The notes under the pieces: model-generated
What the model was told of the DNA's origin: nothing
What the model saw: only the letters and a program-made list of their open reading frames with translations
Databases searched by the model: none
Shown here: positions 1 through 8,011 of the stretch, in pieces
Numbering within the stretch: the stretch's first letter is position 1
Layout of the letters: every line of letters begins with the position of its first letter
Position numbers and translations under genes: made by a program
From: an uncultured Campylobacter sp.
GTDB lineage: Bacteria; Campylobacterota; Campylobacteria; Campylobacterales; Campylobacteraceae
Reading direction: 5' to 3'
Length of the DNA stretch: 28,918 bases
Assembly (NCBI RefSeq): GCF_905371695.1
Contig: NZ_CAJPMA010000012.1
Location: 1 to 28,918, forward strand

Positions 1-176
1 GCGAGAGCATCAAAGAGCAATCAGACGGTATAAATATGATAAATCAATCAGTCGCGCAGATAGATACGATCACTCATCAAAACATCTCTATCGTAAATAC
101 GACTAACGACGTAACGGCCGAGATAGACGATATGGCTAAGACGATAGTAGCGGACGTGAGGAAGAATAAATTTTAA
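1..176 (+). CDS. Methyl-accepting chemotaxis protein, C-terminal end (partial)
   Basis: This is the last 57 codons of a gene that begins before the window; the frame opens at base 3 and stops at TAA 174-176. The peptide contains INMINQSVAQIDTIT and ends DDMAKTIVADVRKNKF. That matches the end of the cytoplasmic signalling hairpin of Campylobacter chemotaxis receptors, the coiled coil that contacts CheA/CheW. The sensor domain and membrane segments are outside the window, so the ligand cannot be judged. No CheR/CheB-type C-terminal pentapeptide is present. The family call is from motif memory. Confidence 0.8.
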   Translation, partial: ESIKEQSDGINMINQSVAQIDTITHQNISIVNTTNDVTAEIDDMAKTIVADVRKNKF

Positions 177-183
177 AAATTAT

Positions 184-215
184 AAGGGGGTGTTTGCTAG
201 AAAAGCGCCCCCCTT
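184..215. terminator. G/C hairpin after the chemotaxis receptor gene
   Basis: AAGGGGG at 184-190 pairs with CCCCCTT at 209-215 around an 18-nt loop, just after the stop codon at 176. There is no good T run on the plus side (AAAACC follows), so it is a weak intrinsic terminator at best. The complementary strand does run into T-rich sequence. Confidence 0.4.
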
Positions 216-340
216 AAAACCGCAAACTAGATACGGCAGGCAAGACGTACGCATCCACTGCGCAAATAACGCAAAATTTTAAGCGATAAATTGCAAAATC
301 TTACGCTAAAATACCTAAAATTTTATTTCTAATTTAGCCC

Positions 341-1669
341 ATGAATCTAACTAGCGACCCGATAATCCGATTAATTATAAACCTCGCGACGCCGGCCGCG
401 CTAGCGGTAACTTTCGACGTGCTTTATAACGTCACCGGCGTATATTTCGCCGGACAGATCGGTGCCGATGCAGTCGCGGGGCTATCGATGAGCTTTTTGC
501 TCTACATGGCGATCGTGGGCATGGGCAGCGGCTTTGGTTCCGCCCTAACGGCGCTAATCGGCAATTCGCTCGGGCGCGGTCGCGTGCGGCTGGCTAAAAT
601 TTATGCCGCAAAGGGCGCTTTTTTCGTGGCGATTTTCGCCGCTTCGCTAGGGGCGTTGGGTTTTCTTGCGGCACCTAAATTTCTTAAATTTTTAGGCGCT
701 AACGACGAATTTTTACCCGACGCGCTAGCCTATGCGCGTATAATTTTCTTAGCGGCCCCCTTTTTCTTATTAATTAAATCTTTTAACGGAATTTTAGTCG
801 CCTTAGGAGATACTAAGACTCTTAGAAATTGGCTATTTTGCGGACTTTTTATTAATGTCGCGCTTTGTTTCGCATTCGTTAAAATTTTAAATCTAGGCGT
901 TGATTTTATCGCGCTTAGCACGGCCTTAGTCCAGTTCTTAGGCACGATCTTTATGGCACTGCGCGTGCAAAAGGCCCAAATGATAAATTTCTCGGATTTG
1001 GCCTCTTTTGCGCCTAATTTGCTAATTTACGCTCGAATTTTAAAACAAGCGGTCCCGTCGTGCCTAAATCATCTTTCAATGTCGCTCGGCGGACTCGTGA
1101 TGTTAAAATTCGTAAGTTTTTACGGTACGGACGCAATCGCCGGATACGGCATCGCACTGCGCATTGAGCAGATCGTAGGACTTCCTACCATCGGTATCGC
1201 CTCGGCGGTGATGAGTATCGTAGCGCGAAATTTCGGCGCTCGGGAATACGGCCGCGTGCTTGAATGCTACAAATCCGCGCTAAAAATCGTATTTTATTAC
1301 TGCCTTTTCGCGTGCGCGTTTTGCGTATTCGTAGGCGTGCGCGTCGCGGCGGCGTTTAAAGCCGGCGAAGCGGCCGTCGCCATAGCGCAAAGCTTTTTGC
1401 TGACGGTCGCGTTTACTTATTTCGGATACGGAGTTATGAATATTTCAGGCGGCGTATTGCAAGGCGTTAAGCGGCCCCTTGCCGTATTCATTTTAAATTT
1501 TATCCGCCAGATCGTGCTTCAAATTTGTATATTTTCGTTCATCGTTTTTACGCTAAAAGGCGTCGTGGCAGACATTTGGCTAGGAGTAACGTGTAACGTA
1601 TATTTCATTGCGATATGTTTTTTGCTCTATACTTTTTATGCGTTGCGACGAGTAAAACTCGCGAGCTAA
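341..1669 (+). CDS. MATE family efflux transporter
   Basis: The 442-residue protein is hydrophobic throughout, with about 12 predicted membrane segments, the usual size and topology for multidrug and toxic compound extrusion (MatE) proteins. These exporters expel cationic drugs or metabolites across the inner membrane using a Na+ or H+ gradient. The N-terminal half has a family-like stretch (GADAVAGLSMSFLLYMAIVG, then GSALTALIGNSLGRG), and the second repeat has the similar IASAVMSIVARNFGAREYGR at about residues 285-305. The ATG at 341 begins just before the first hydrophobic segment; the ribosome site is weak. It stands alone between the chemotaxis gene and the tRNA cluster, so the substrate is unknown. 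Confidence 0.88.
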   Translation: MNLTSDPIIRLIINLATPAALAVTFDVLYNVTGVYFAGQIGADAVAGLSMSFLLYMAIVGMGSGFGSALTALIGNSLGRGRVRLAKIYAAKGAFFVAIFAASLGALGFLAAPKFLKFLGANDEFLPDALAYARIIFLAAPFFLLIKSFNGILVALGDTKTLRNWLFCGLFINVALCFAFVKILNLGVDFIALSTALVQFLGTIFMALRVQKAQMINFSDLASFAPNLLIYARILKQAVPSCLNHLSMSLGGLVMLKFVSFYGTDAIAGYGIALRIEQIVGLPTIGIASAVMSIVARNFGAREYGRVLECYKSALKIVFYYCLFACAFCVFVGVRVAAAFKAGEAAVAIAQSFLLTVAFTYFGYGVMNISGGVLQGVKRPLAVFILNFIRQIVLQICIFSFIVFTLKGVVADIWLGVTCNVYFIAICFLLYTFYALRRVKLAS

Positions 1670-1825
1670 AATTCGCGAATTTAAAAAGGAATTTTGCCTT
1701 TAAAAACGGTTTGAAATATCTTAGCGGGAGTTTAAATGACCGGCAAACGAGCTTGAAAACACCAATGAATGTTTCTCTTTTTATGCTGCCTAACGATTTT
1801 GACAACACAAGCCACGGAGGATAGG

Positions 1826-1870
1826 ATTAGCCTAATATACGCTTTATGAGCCTATATTAGGCTAATTTTA
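1826..1870 (+). terminator. Intrinsic terminator-like hairpin
   Basis: A perfect 14-bp inverted repeat (ATTAGCCTAATATA at 1826-1839; complement at 1853-1866) with a 13-nt loop is followed by a short T run. It lies 157 bp after the MATE stop and just before the tRNA promoter. It probably insulates the tRNA operon from upstream transcription. Confidence 0.6.
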
Positions 1871-1901
1871 GATGAAATTTTGAAATTTTATCTAAAATTC
1901 A

Positions 1902-1930
1902 TTGACTTTGGAAACTTTTTTGGCTAGAAT
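1902..1930 (+). promoter_or_regulatory. Sigma-70 promoter of the tRNA cluster
   Basis: TTGACT (1902-1907) and TAGAAT (1925-1930) are separated by exactly 17 bp. The first tRNA starts at 1973. Both boxes are one base from consensus, which fits a strong stable-RNA promoter. Confidence 0.8.
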
Positions 1931-1972
1931 ACCGCTTTTTAATGAGGTAGTGGCATAAACTCACAACTCGAC

Positions 1973-2050
1973 CGGGGTGTAGCGCAGGCTGGTTAGCGCA
2001 TCTGGTTTGGGACCAGAGGGCCGAAGGTTCGAATCCTTTCACCCCGACCA
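1973..2050 (+). tRNA. tRNA-Pro (anticodon TGG)
   Basis: The acceptor stem CGGGGTG pairs with CACCCCG, the anticodon loop reads TTTGGGA with anticodon TGG, the T arm contains GGTTCGAATCC, and CCA is encoded. It is the first of five tRNAs transcribed together from the promoter at 1902-1930. Confidence 0.95.
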
Positions 2051-2058
2051 TGTTAAAT

Positions 2059-2136
2059 GGTGAGTGTAGCTCAGTCGGTTAGAGCATCAGATTGTGGTCC
2101 TGAGGGTCGTGGGTTCGATTCCCATCACTCACCCCA
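2059..2136 (+). tRNA. tRNA-His (anticodon GTG)
   Basis: The acceptor stem GTGAGTG (from 2060) pairs with CACTCAC. The extra 5' G at 2059 (position -1) sits opposite the discriminator C, the hallmark of tRNA-His. The anticodon loop is TTGTGGT and CCA is encoded. The last pair of the anticodon stem appears as an A-C mismatch (TCAGA against CCTGA), a small oddity. Confidence 0.95.
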
Positions 2137-2142
2137 TTTTGG

Positions 2143-2219
2143 GCGCTCGTAGCTCAATTGGATAGAGCGACAGACTTCGGATCTGTAGGTTATGGGTTCG
2201 ACTCCTATCGGGCGCGCCA
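2143..2219 (+). tRNA. tRNA-Arg (anticodon TCG)
   Basis: The acceptor stem GCGCTCG pairs with CGGGCGC. The anticodon stem-loop is ACAGA-CTTCGGA-TCTGT, giving anticodon TCG, and CCA is encoded. It is third in the cluster. Confidence 0.95.
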
Positions 2220-2234
2220 CTTAAAATACTTTAT

Positions 2235-2311
2235 GCGCTCATAGCTCAGCTGGATAGAGCAACGGCCTTCTAAGCCGTAGGCCTCAGGTTCGAATCCTGA
2301 TGGGCGTACCA
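2235..2311 (+). tRNA. tRNA-Arg (anticodon TCT)
   Basis: The anticodon stem-loop is ACGGC-CTTCTAA-GCCGT, so the anticodon is TCT. The acceptor stem GCGCTCA pairs with TGGGCGT, which leaves a G-U pair at 1-72. CCA is encoded. It is fourth in the cluster. Confidence 0.94.
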
Positions 2312-2325
2312 CTTATTTTATTTAT

Positions 2326-2410
2326 GCGGATGTGGTGAAATTGGCAGACACACCAGACTTAGGATCTGGCGCTTCACGGCATGGAGGTTCAAGTCCTCTC
2401 ATCCGCACCA
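2326..2410 (+). tRNA. tRNA-Leu (anticodon TAG)
   Basis: This 85-nt class II tRNA has a long variable arm. The acceptor stem GCGGATG pairs with CATCCGC, the anticodon stem-loop is CCAGA-CTTAGGA-TCTGG, and CCA is encoded. It is last in the cluster, just before a terminator. Confidence 0.95.
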
Positions 2411-2421
2411 CTCAAAACTCC

Positions 2422-2460
2422 CCACAAAAGGCGTTAAACAACCCTTTGTGGTATTATTTT
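2422..2460 (+). terminator. Intrinsic terminator of the tRNA cluster
   Basis: CCACAAA (2422-2428) pairs with TTTGTGG (2445-2451), with GG/CC pairs possible further in, followed by TATTATTTT. It lies 11 bp after the tRNA-Leu gene. Confidence 0.75.
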
Positions 2461-2695
2461 AAATTTATCTGATAATCACATACTCCAACATTTAATTATT
2501 GCTAACTACTTTTAACAGAAAGACTGCAATAACAAAATACGATTATCATAAAGTAAGTACCCAAGCTCAAATTTTATAAATATGAGCCCAACTAGACCAT
2601 ATAAGCTACGCAAATCCTTTCAATCAAAATTTTGAATATATGAATATTACGTAATCTGGTTTATGGGAAAATTTAAACCAAACGCATTAATTATT

Positions 2696-2960
2696 TTAGA
2701 GTTTCGCGGCTTTTTCCATCGCTTCCGCCGCCTTGCAGCCGTCGCTCCAGCCGTAGGCGCACACCTTTTTAACAGCGAATGCCTTTTCGTAGTTTTTGTT
2801 CAGGTCGCACCCCTCAGTCTTGATGCCGATGTAGGCAAGGCCTAAGTTGTCGCAGCTCTCGAAATCGCCCGCGTCGCAGGCCTTCTCTCTACTGCTACAT
2901 CTCACTCGATCGCGCTTAAAAAGCCATCGTTAAAACGGCTAGGAATATAATTTTACTCAT
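2696..2960 (-). pseudogene. Small secreted Sel1-repeat (Hcp-like) protein, frameshifted
   Basis: On the minus strand a GGAGAC ribosome site precedes ATG at 2958-2960 and a signal-peptide-like start MSKIIFLAVLTMAF, which then meets TAA. The continuing frame gives CDAGDFESCDNLGLAYIG and later CAYGWSDGCKAAEAMEKAAK, the paired-cysteine Sel1/Hcp repeat pattern seen in small secreted proteins of Helicobacter and Campylobacter. Removing one T from the T5 tract at the break (complement of 2924-2928) would join the signal peptide to the repeat in one frame of about 87 residues. An open frame from GTG at 2905 exists but would lack export. It could be a recent pseudogene, a switchable gene or a sequencing error. 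Confidence 0.55.
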
Positions 2961-3057
2961 TTTTGTCTCCGTTTATTCGTTAAATTTAGCCAAACTCCTA
3001 CCTAAATTTACAGTTATTTTAGATAGCCTCGGTAAATTTACGCCTATACCTAGCTGT

Positions 3058-3120
3058 TTATAGCCGCGTAAAATTTCGGTATAGATTAGTATTTTTAAAT
3101 ACGCCAATACCGAATTTCAT
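3058..3120 (-). CDS. Possible 20-residue leader peptide or gene relic
   Basis: A strong ribosome site (GGGAG, 5 nt before ATG at 3118-3120) starts a 20-codon frame, MKFGIGVFKNTNLYRNFTRL. It lies upstream of the frameshifted Sel1 gene on the same strand. The good ribosome site is the only support. It may be a relic of a longer gene, since GIGV occurs again about 75 nt on in another frame (GIGVNLPRLSKITVNLG). Confidence 0.2.
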   Translation of the reverse strand: MKFGIGVFKNTNLYRNFTRL

Positions 3121-3244
3121 CTTTTCTCCCTATAAAAAGTAATGGTTAATGAAAGCAAAGACGCTTATCCGCAAATCTTTCCGCTTTTTATCCTTTAAGA
3201 TTGCAAGGAATTATAAAGACAAAAGCGGATAGGTAGCGTCAGAA

Positions 3245-4594
3245 TTAGGCTAGCGTTAAATTTAATAGCTCAAATTCCGCCCAAAATTCGCTGCCCGCAC
3301 CCGCTTCGCTTTTTACGCCGAGCTTTGCGCCGTGGATCTTGGCGATATTTGCCGCGATAGCTAGCCCAAGGCCGCTGCCCGCGTTTAAGCTTTTATTTCT
3401 TGAGCCCTCGGCTTGGTAAAATTTATTCCAGATTAGCTCGCCGTCTTTTTGCGAAATGCCAGCGCCGTCGTCTTTTACGGATAGTAGCGCGTGCGTTTTA
3501 GACGCAGCCAAACTCAGCTCGATTTTGCTAGCGGTAAATTTTAAAGCGTTGCTTAAAAAATTGTCGATTAGCCGCGAGATCATCAGCTCGTCGCCCAAAA
3601 TTTCAACGTTTAGTGCTATGTCGTGGCTAAATTTTATCCCTTTGGACTCGGCTAGTTTTTCGTAGTCCCTCGCAAGATTTTGCAAAATAGAGCTTAAACT
3701 CACGCGCTTTAGCGTTAAATTTCCGCCCGATTCCAGCCTCGAAAGCTCCAAAATTTGATCTATCAGCGAGGCGATCTTTTTTGACTGCCTGGCGATGACG
3801 TCCAGCGACTCCTTGGCTTCGTCCAAATTTTGCGCGTAGCTTGCGGCGTAGTCGCTCTCGGCCATAATGACGGATACCGGCGTGCGCAGCTCGTGGGAGA
3901 CGTCGGAGGTGAGCTGTTTTTCGTTTTGATAGACCTTTTCGAGCGAATCTAGCATCGAGTTAAACACGCCTGCAAGCGCGTGTAGCTCGTCTTTGCCCAC
4001 AGGCAGCTCGATTCGCTTTGAAAAGTCTCGGCTTTTGCCTATCTCAAGGGCGGTTTTGGACATCGCAGCAACCGGTTTCATCGCGTTTTTTATCGTCTTG
4101 TAGCCTCCGTAAAGTACAAAAGCAAAGAGGATCGGCACGAGCAGGGCCAGAGCGAGCAAAAACAGCCCCTCTTTTTTAAAAAACCCGTCCGCGCTTATCA
4201 CGCCTCTGATCCAAACTCCTTGATCCTCGGTCGCGGCGTCGTAGTAGTAAAAGCGGTTTTTGTCGTTTTCATAAAGCCGCACCTCACCGCCGTCCATTTT
4301 AAGCGAGGTTTCAAAATTTTTAGGCGCCAGACCGCCCGTTAGCTCGCCGTTCGCGCTGTATTTTATGAAAAATATCCCATCGTCGTAGGGCTCGAATTCT
4401 TCCATATCGTTAGCAATTTTAGCGACCGATTTTGCAAGCTTTTTTTGGCTCACGTCCTCAAAAATTTCATCCGCCGCGACCGCCGAAATAGCGATAAGAG
4501 CGGCTACAATAGCGAGGATAAAAAACGAATACCAAAGCGTCACGCGCGCGGTGATGGGGATGTTTGCGAATATCCGATTAATCCTTAATAACAT
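3245..4594 (-). CDS. Two-component sensor histidine kinase
   Basis: This 449-residue inner-membrane kinase should autophosphorylate and pass phosphate to the response regulator just upstream. Membrane segments lie at about residues 19-42 and 143-164, enclosing a sensor domain of about 100 residues in the periplasm. HAMP follows, then HisKA with SHELRTP (phospho-acceptor H234), then the ATPase domain with N box RLIDNFLSNALKF (N345, N349), G1 DDGAG (375-379) and G2 GSGLGLA (406-412). The ATG at 4592-4594 overlaps the end of the regulator gene by 17 bp, so the two are translationally coupled. The signal is unknown; the PepSY gene upstream hints at envelope sensing. Confidence 0.92.
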   Translation of the reverse strand: MLLRINRIFANIPITARVTLWYSFFILAIVAALIAISAVAADEIFEDVSQKKLAKSVAKIANDMEEFEPYDDGIFFIKYSANGELTGGLAPKNFETSLKMDGGEVRLYENDKNRFYYYDAATEDQGVWIRGVISADGFFKKEGLFLLALALLVPILFAFVLYGGYKTIKNAMKPVAAMSKTALEIGKSRDFSKRIELPVGKDELHALAGVFNSMLDSLEKVYQNEKQLTSDVSHELRTPVSVIMAESDYAASYAQNLDEAKESLDVIARQSKKIASLIDQILELSRLESGGNLTLKRVSLSSILQNLARDYEKLAESKGIKFSHDIALNVEILGDELMISRLIDNFLSNALKFTASKIELSLAASKTHALLSVKDDGAGISQKDGELIWNKFYQAEGSRNKSLNAGSGLGLAIAANIAKIHGAKLGVKSEAGAGSEFWAEFELLNLTLA

Positions 4595-5237
4595 AGCCGA
4601 GCCCTCTTTTGGTTTGGATTATTTCGCACTCGCCGAGCTTTTTTCTGATATTTTTTATAAGCACGTCGATTACATTTGAGCCGCCCGTATAGTCGAAGTC
4701 CCAAACGTGCTCCTTGATCTGATCGCGAGTTAAAATTCTGCCCTTATTTAGCATCAAAAATTCTAAAATTTCATACTCTTTGCCCGTTAGCTCGATGCTT
4801 TGTCTGCCCAGTTCGACGGATTTTTTGGAAAGATCGATCTTTAGCTCGCCCGCGTAAATTTCATTAGCAGCGCTGCCGCTGTTTCGGCGAATGAGCGTGC
4901 GCGCCCTAGCCAGCAGCTCCTTAAAATCAAAGGGCTTAACCAAATAATCGTCCGCGCCCGCATCGAGCCCCTTTACGACGTCGTCCACTTCGTCCTTTGC
5001 CGTCAGTATCAGCACGGGCGTCGCGAGCTTTGCGGCGCGCGATTTTTGCAAAAACGTAAGCCCATCCATCACGGGCATCATGATATCAAGCACGATGAGA
5101 TCGTAGCGCGCCACGGCGGTAAAGTCCATAGCCTCCTCGCCGTTAAACGCGCTATCGACGCTATATCCGTTTTTCTTGAGGTGCTTTACGATCACGTTGT
5201 TTAGGTCAATTTCATCTTCGACGACTAAAATTTTCAT
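4578..5237 (-). CDS. OmpR/PhoB-family response regulator
   Basis: The 219-residue protein has a receiver domain (acidic pair E8/D9, phospho-acceptor D51 in DIMMP, T79, K101 in KPFD) followed by a winged-helix DNA-binding domain from about residue 125, ending RGLGYVIKD. It is the partner of the overlapping histidine kinase. The gene starts 186 bp after the PepSY gene on the same strand, so the three may form one operon or the regulator may have its own promoter. Target genes are not visible, though such systems often control an adjacent periplasmic PepSY gene. Confidence 0.93.
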   Translation of the reverse strand: MKILVVEDEIDLNNVIVKHLKKNGYSVDSAFNGEEAMDFTAVARYDLIVLDIMMPVMDGLTFLQKSRAAKLATPVLILTAKDEVDDVVKGLDAGADDYLVKPFDFKELLARARTLIRRNSGSAANEIYAGELKIDLSKKSVELGRQSIELTGKEYEILEFLMLNKGRILTRDQIKEHVWDFDYTGGSNVIDVLIKNIRKKLGECEIIQTKRGLGYVIKD

Positions 5238-5423
5238 CTCCGCCCTTTTAAATTTTGCCCGCTATTTTATCAAATTTAGCCGGGATCTTGCCCGCGCTTT
5301 TCCGACCGTTTTCATCTAAATTTAGGATTTCGTTTTGCTCGTCTGCTTGCGACGCTGCTAAAATTTACATTCAAATTTACGCCAGCATTTACGTTAAATT
5401 TCGTCCAAGCTTCGGGCGCAAAA

Positions 5424-5906
5424 TCACTTCGTGTAGTTGCCGATTATTTTGCCGGTTTGCGCGTTTATGATTACCTTTTTCTCGCTTATGCCGCGCTCAA
5501 GCTCGACCTCGTAGATCCAAACGCCGTTTTTATTCTCAAGATCGGCTCCGTCAAGGCTCCAGCCCGCCTCAAGCGCTAGCACCTTATCTACGGCCTCATC
5601 GATACTAAGGGCAAATTTGGAAAAATCTATAGCCTCACCGGACAAAATATATTGCTTGCTCTCAATCTCTTGTTTTACAATCCGGCCGCTTGCGGCGTCG
5701 ATTTTGATCTCTTGCTCCGCCCCGTCTTTAAACGACTCCACCTTGTAAAACGTCACGCCGTTTTTGACGTCTATTTCGATGTCCTTAATCTTTGAGCCGG
5801 GGAAATTTTTCTCCGCGATATTTAAAGCCTCCTTGGACGTGATAGCCTGCAAGCTCGTCGCGCCTAAAACCGCCGCTAAAACCGCCGTACCTAGTAACTT
5901 TGTCAT
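5424..5906 (-). CDS. Secreted PepSY-domain protein
   Basis: A 160-residue protein with a signal peptide (MTKLLGTAVLAAVLGATSLQA) and two PepSY-like units. Each has a helix resembling KEALNIAEKNFPG and a strand pair ending in an 'IDA(A)SGRIV' or 'INAQTGKII' motif (about residues 63-95 and 125-158). PepSY domains are periplasmic and thought to inhibit peptidases or bind ligands. I chose ATG 5904-5906 because AAGGATC lies just upstream and the signal peptide begins there; an upstream extension has no export signal. It precedes a two-component pair on the same strand, a common pairing for PepSY proteins. Confidence 0.85.
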   Translation of the reverse strand: MTKLLGTAVLAAVLGATSLQAITSKEALNIAEKNFPGSKIKDIEIDVKNGVTFYKVESFKDGAEQEIKIDAASGRIVKQEIESKQYILSGEAIDFSKFALSIDEAVDKVLALEAGWSLDGADLENKNGVWIYEVELERGISEKKVIINAQTGKIIGNYTK

Positions 5907-5952
5907 TTCTGATCCTTTTGTTTTGATTTCCAATTTTCGTTTGGACGAGCGC

Positions 5953-5958
5953 ATTATA
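5953..5958 (-). promoter_or_regulatory. Probable -10 box upstream of the PepSY gene
   Basis: On the minus strand this reads TATAAT, 47 bp before the PepSY start codon. The -35 region at 17-bp spacing (ATTCTA) is weak. Confidence 0.45.
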
Positions 5959-6012
5959 GATGTCTTAAATGAAGCTAGAATGAATAAAGAAAAATTTATT
6001 AAAAATGCGTAA

Positions 6013-6493
6013 CGTACTTGATCTAGCTACCTAAAATAGGTCTAGCCGTTTTCTAAATTTACGCCTGATAATAATCGGGCATATTAAGTTTTGGTGTTTT
6101 TATCGCGTATTTGTTTTTCTTCTTTTAAATGTTTCTTACCATATGCGTCGCTATCTTTGGTATGCCTACTAGCTACATTTGGCTCTAAACTCTTTGACTT
6201 ACGCATAATCAAAAAATATACGGTCCGCCAAGCTAATTCATTTTATTGTTACAGGAAGCTATTTGCGACAACTAACGACAAAAATACGAATAGAAATTTA
6301 ACAGATTGGACAGCCCCCGCATGGGTATATTCGCAGGTTTGAGTATTTAACAATATATCCATACTATTAGTAAAAACAAAAAAGAGTCAACTCCAAATAC
6401 GTTATGTTTTAAACTCTAGTCCCCAAAATGCCGTTTTACGCGAGCCAATCTACGCCGCTTTCTTGTCAAATTCCCGATTAGTCAAATAGACGT
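6013..6493. other. Intergenic region with little content
   Basis: Apart from the small basic frame above I see no gene. Two short inverted repeats occur: ACCTA-AAA-TAGGT at about 6029-6041 and an interrupted GCC.GAT/ATC.GGC hairpin at about 6063-6080. Confidence 0.4.
6084..6206 (-). CDS. Possible small basic protein (40 aa), unidentified
   Basis: An open frame MRKSKSLEPNVASRHTKDSD... ends KQIRDKNTKT and is very rich in Lys/Arg. I see no good ribosome site or family. It is the only coding-like stretch in the 6013-6493 gap and could equally be a relic. The plus-strand frame over the same bases looks non-coding. Confidence 0.2.
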   Translation of the reverse strand: MRKSKSLEPNVASRHTKDSDAYGKKHLKEEKQIRDKNTKT

Positions 6494-7345
6494 TTAAAGT
6501 CTCGGATTTAGTATCGCCTTCGTCTCCTCATCGCTTAGCTCATAGTTGTAAAATTTAAGGTAAAATCTCTCCGCTTCGTCTTGCAAATTTAATTCCGCAA
6601 ATTTTTCGGGATACGGCGTTTTGCTCAGCCACAAAGGATATAGCGCGCCTTAGGCGCTTCGTACGCTCCACGAATAAAGCCGCTGGGCACGACGAAAATT
6701 TGTCCCACGTACGGCTTTTGGCTTGGTAAACGACGCGTTTTTAGCGATCGCATCGGCGCTTTGGCGAGAGTTCGTAACGATGACGTCCGGATAAAAATGA
6801 TAACTTGTTTCTCGTTTATAGCTTTTGAAATCTTAAACTCCTCTTTGCTAAGCTCGGAGCTTAAATTTACCCCGCCGGCTACGCTTATATACTCGGCCTC
6901 TATGTCTTTTGAGCTGACGGTATTAAAATTTCCGGAGTTATAGTTTAAAACCAAAACTCGTTTTTTCGGCCCTATTTCCGCCGTTTTTTCTTTTACGAAT
7001 TCGACGTTTTATTAAAATAAGCTTTAAATTCGCGCGCTCTTTCTACGCTTTTCTTACCCCAAATTTCGGCGATTTTAATAAAACTATCCTGCATCTCTTT
7101 TATAGTCGCGAATTTATCTATCTTGACGACTGCTAGTTGGGTTTTGCTATTTTCGTCGAAAAACATACCCGCGGGTCCGAAAACGACCTGCGTTTTTGAG
7201 GCGATGAGCGTCTCGACGCTGCTACCTAGCATGCCGCTTTTATTGTCGTTCGTACGGATTTTCGGAAAAATTTTCGCCATTAGTGGCGGTAGTTTCGCCG
7301 TGCCCGATACGATGCGCTCTTTGTTACCCGACATTCTGTTTAAAA
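6494..7345 (-). pseudogene. Decayed iron-type ABC transporter substrate-binding protein
   Basis: Read in pieces on the minus strand, the frames give one periplasmic binding protein of the FecB/BtuF-like (PF01497) kind. NRMSGNKERIVSG through KSVERAREFKAYFNKT lies at 7345-6993. VLNYNSGNFNTVSSKDIEAE follows at 6954-6760, then PDVIVTNSRQSADAIA and GQIFVVPSG in other frames. The end, GALYPLWLSKTPYPEKFA...NPRL, stops at 6494-6496. At least four frame breaks are needed. The N-terminal lobe and signal peptide are missing; the gene stops matching at about 7345. Such proteins deliver ferric siderophores or cobalamin to an ABC importer, but no permease or ATPase remains nearby. The fold assignment is from motif memory. 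Confidence 0.65.
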
Positions 7346-7352
7346 CTCGTAT

Positions 7353-8011
7353 TTGATTGCCGAAGAGATAGCCGCGTTTATCGGCTCTTTCGCACCCGTT
7401 TCTTTCGTCACGCGCCACCAGCTTTTGCTAGATCTCCGCATCAACTACGCCTCGCGCAACAGCTGCATGTGCTTTGAAGCCTGGCTTACCGAGTCGCAAA
7501 AGCAGAGCGCGATAAATTTCGCGCTTGATTTGTTAGAGCACAAATGCGCGCCCAGCGCCGAACCCGGCATCGCGGCGGTCTTTGGAAAAGATATCCTAAG
7601 CGCGCAAGGGCTGATAAATTTCGGCAAGAGTGCAAAAAGAGATATTTTTAAAGCCGCAGCAGGCGTTTGAGGAGGCCGCCTTGAAAAACGTATTTTTAAA
7701 AGAGCTAAACGGCGCTCGCGGCGTTATCGGCGCTCTTGCGGGCATAGGGCTTAGGCTTAGCGGAAGCGACGGAAAAATCAGAGGCAAATTTGAGTTAGAA
7801 AGGTCAAATTTAAGCGTAGCCGAGCTTTTGGGGTTAAATTTTAGAGGCGGTCGCGGATGAAAATTTTAAACCTCTTTCGCCTGATGAGCGCGTAAATTTA
7901 ATCGGCGCGCTAAAGCCCGTATTTTTGGATTTCAAGGCGACCCTGCTCGTCAAAAAAGAAGCGGACGGCGGATTTAGAAATTTAAGCGTAAAAGAGCTTC
8001 GGGATTTTTAA
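7353..8011 (+). pseudogene. Decayed gene of unknown function, 5' end lost
   Basis: Three plus-strand frames join into one former protein: AAFIGSFAPVSFVTRH through INFGKSAKRDIFKAAAG (7353-7670), LNGARGVIGALAGIGLRLSG... (7630-7860), and ENFKPLSPDERVNLIGALKP...SVKELRDF ending at TAA 8009-8011. Two frame breaks separate them and no proper start exists. GVIGALAGIG is faintly like a motif I associate with TiaS-type tRNA-modifying proteins, but I do not trust this enough to name it. Its 5' end stops within a few bases of where the opposite-facing binding-protein relic stops, so one deletion probably removed both starts. Confidence 0.5.

Larger units (their letters stand above)
1670..1972. other. Intergenic spacer between MATE gene and tRNA cluster
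   Basis: I see no credible gene here. The spacer holds the hairpin at 1826-1866 and the tRNA promoter at 1902-1930, listed separately. Short open frames running out of the MATE gene end lack coding character. Confidence 0.6.

Noticed and set aside
1605..1824. Open frames on both strands over the end of the MATE gene and the following spacer
   Set aside because: No ribosome site, unnatural composition and overlap with a clear gene; they are by-products of the MATE coding frame and A/T-rich spacer.
2663..2845. Plus-strand 60-codon frame opposite the Sel1 relic
   Set aside because: The minus strand has the cysteine-repeat signature and a ribosome site; this is its antisense shadow.
6091..6342. 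Plus-strand 83-codon frame
   Set aside because: Irregular composition, no ribosome site and no family-like motif; it overlaps a more plausible basic minus-strand frame.
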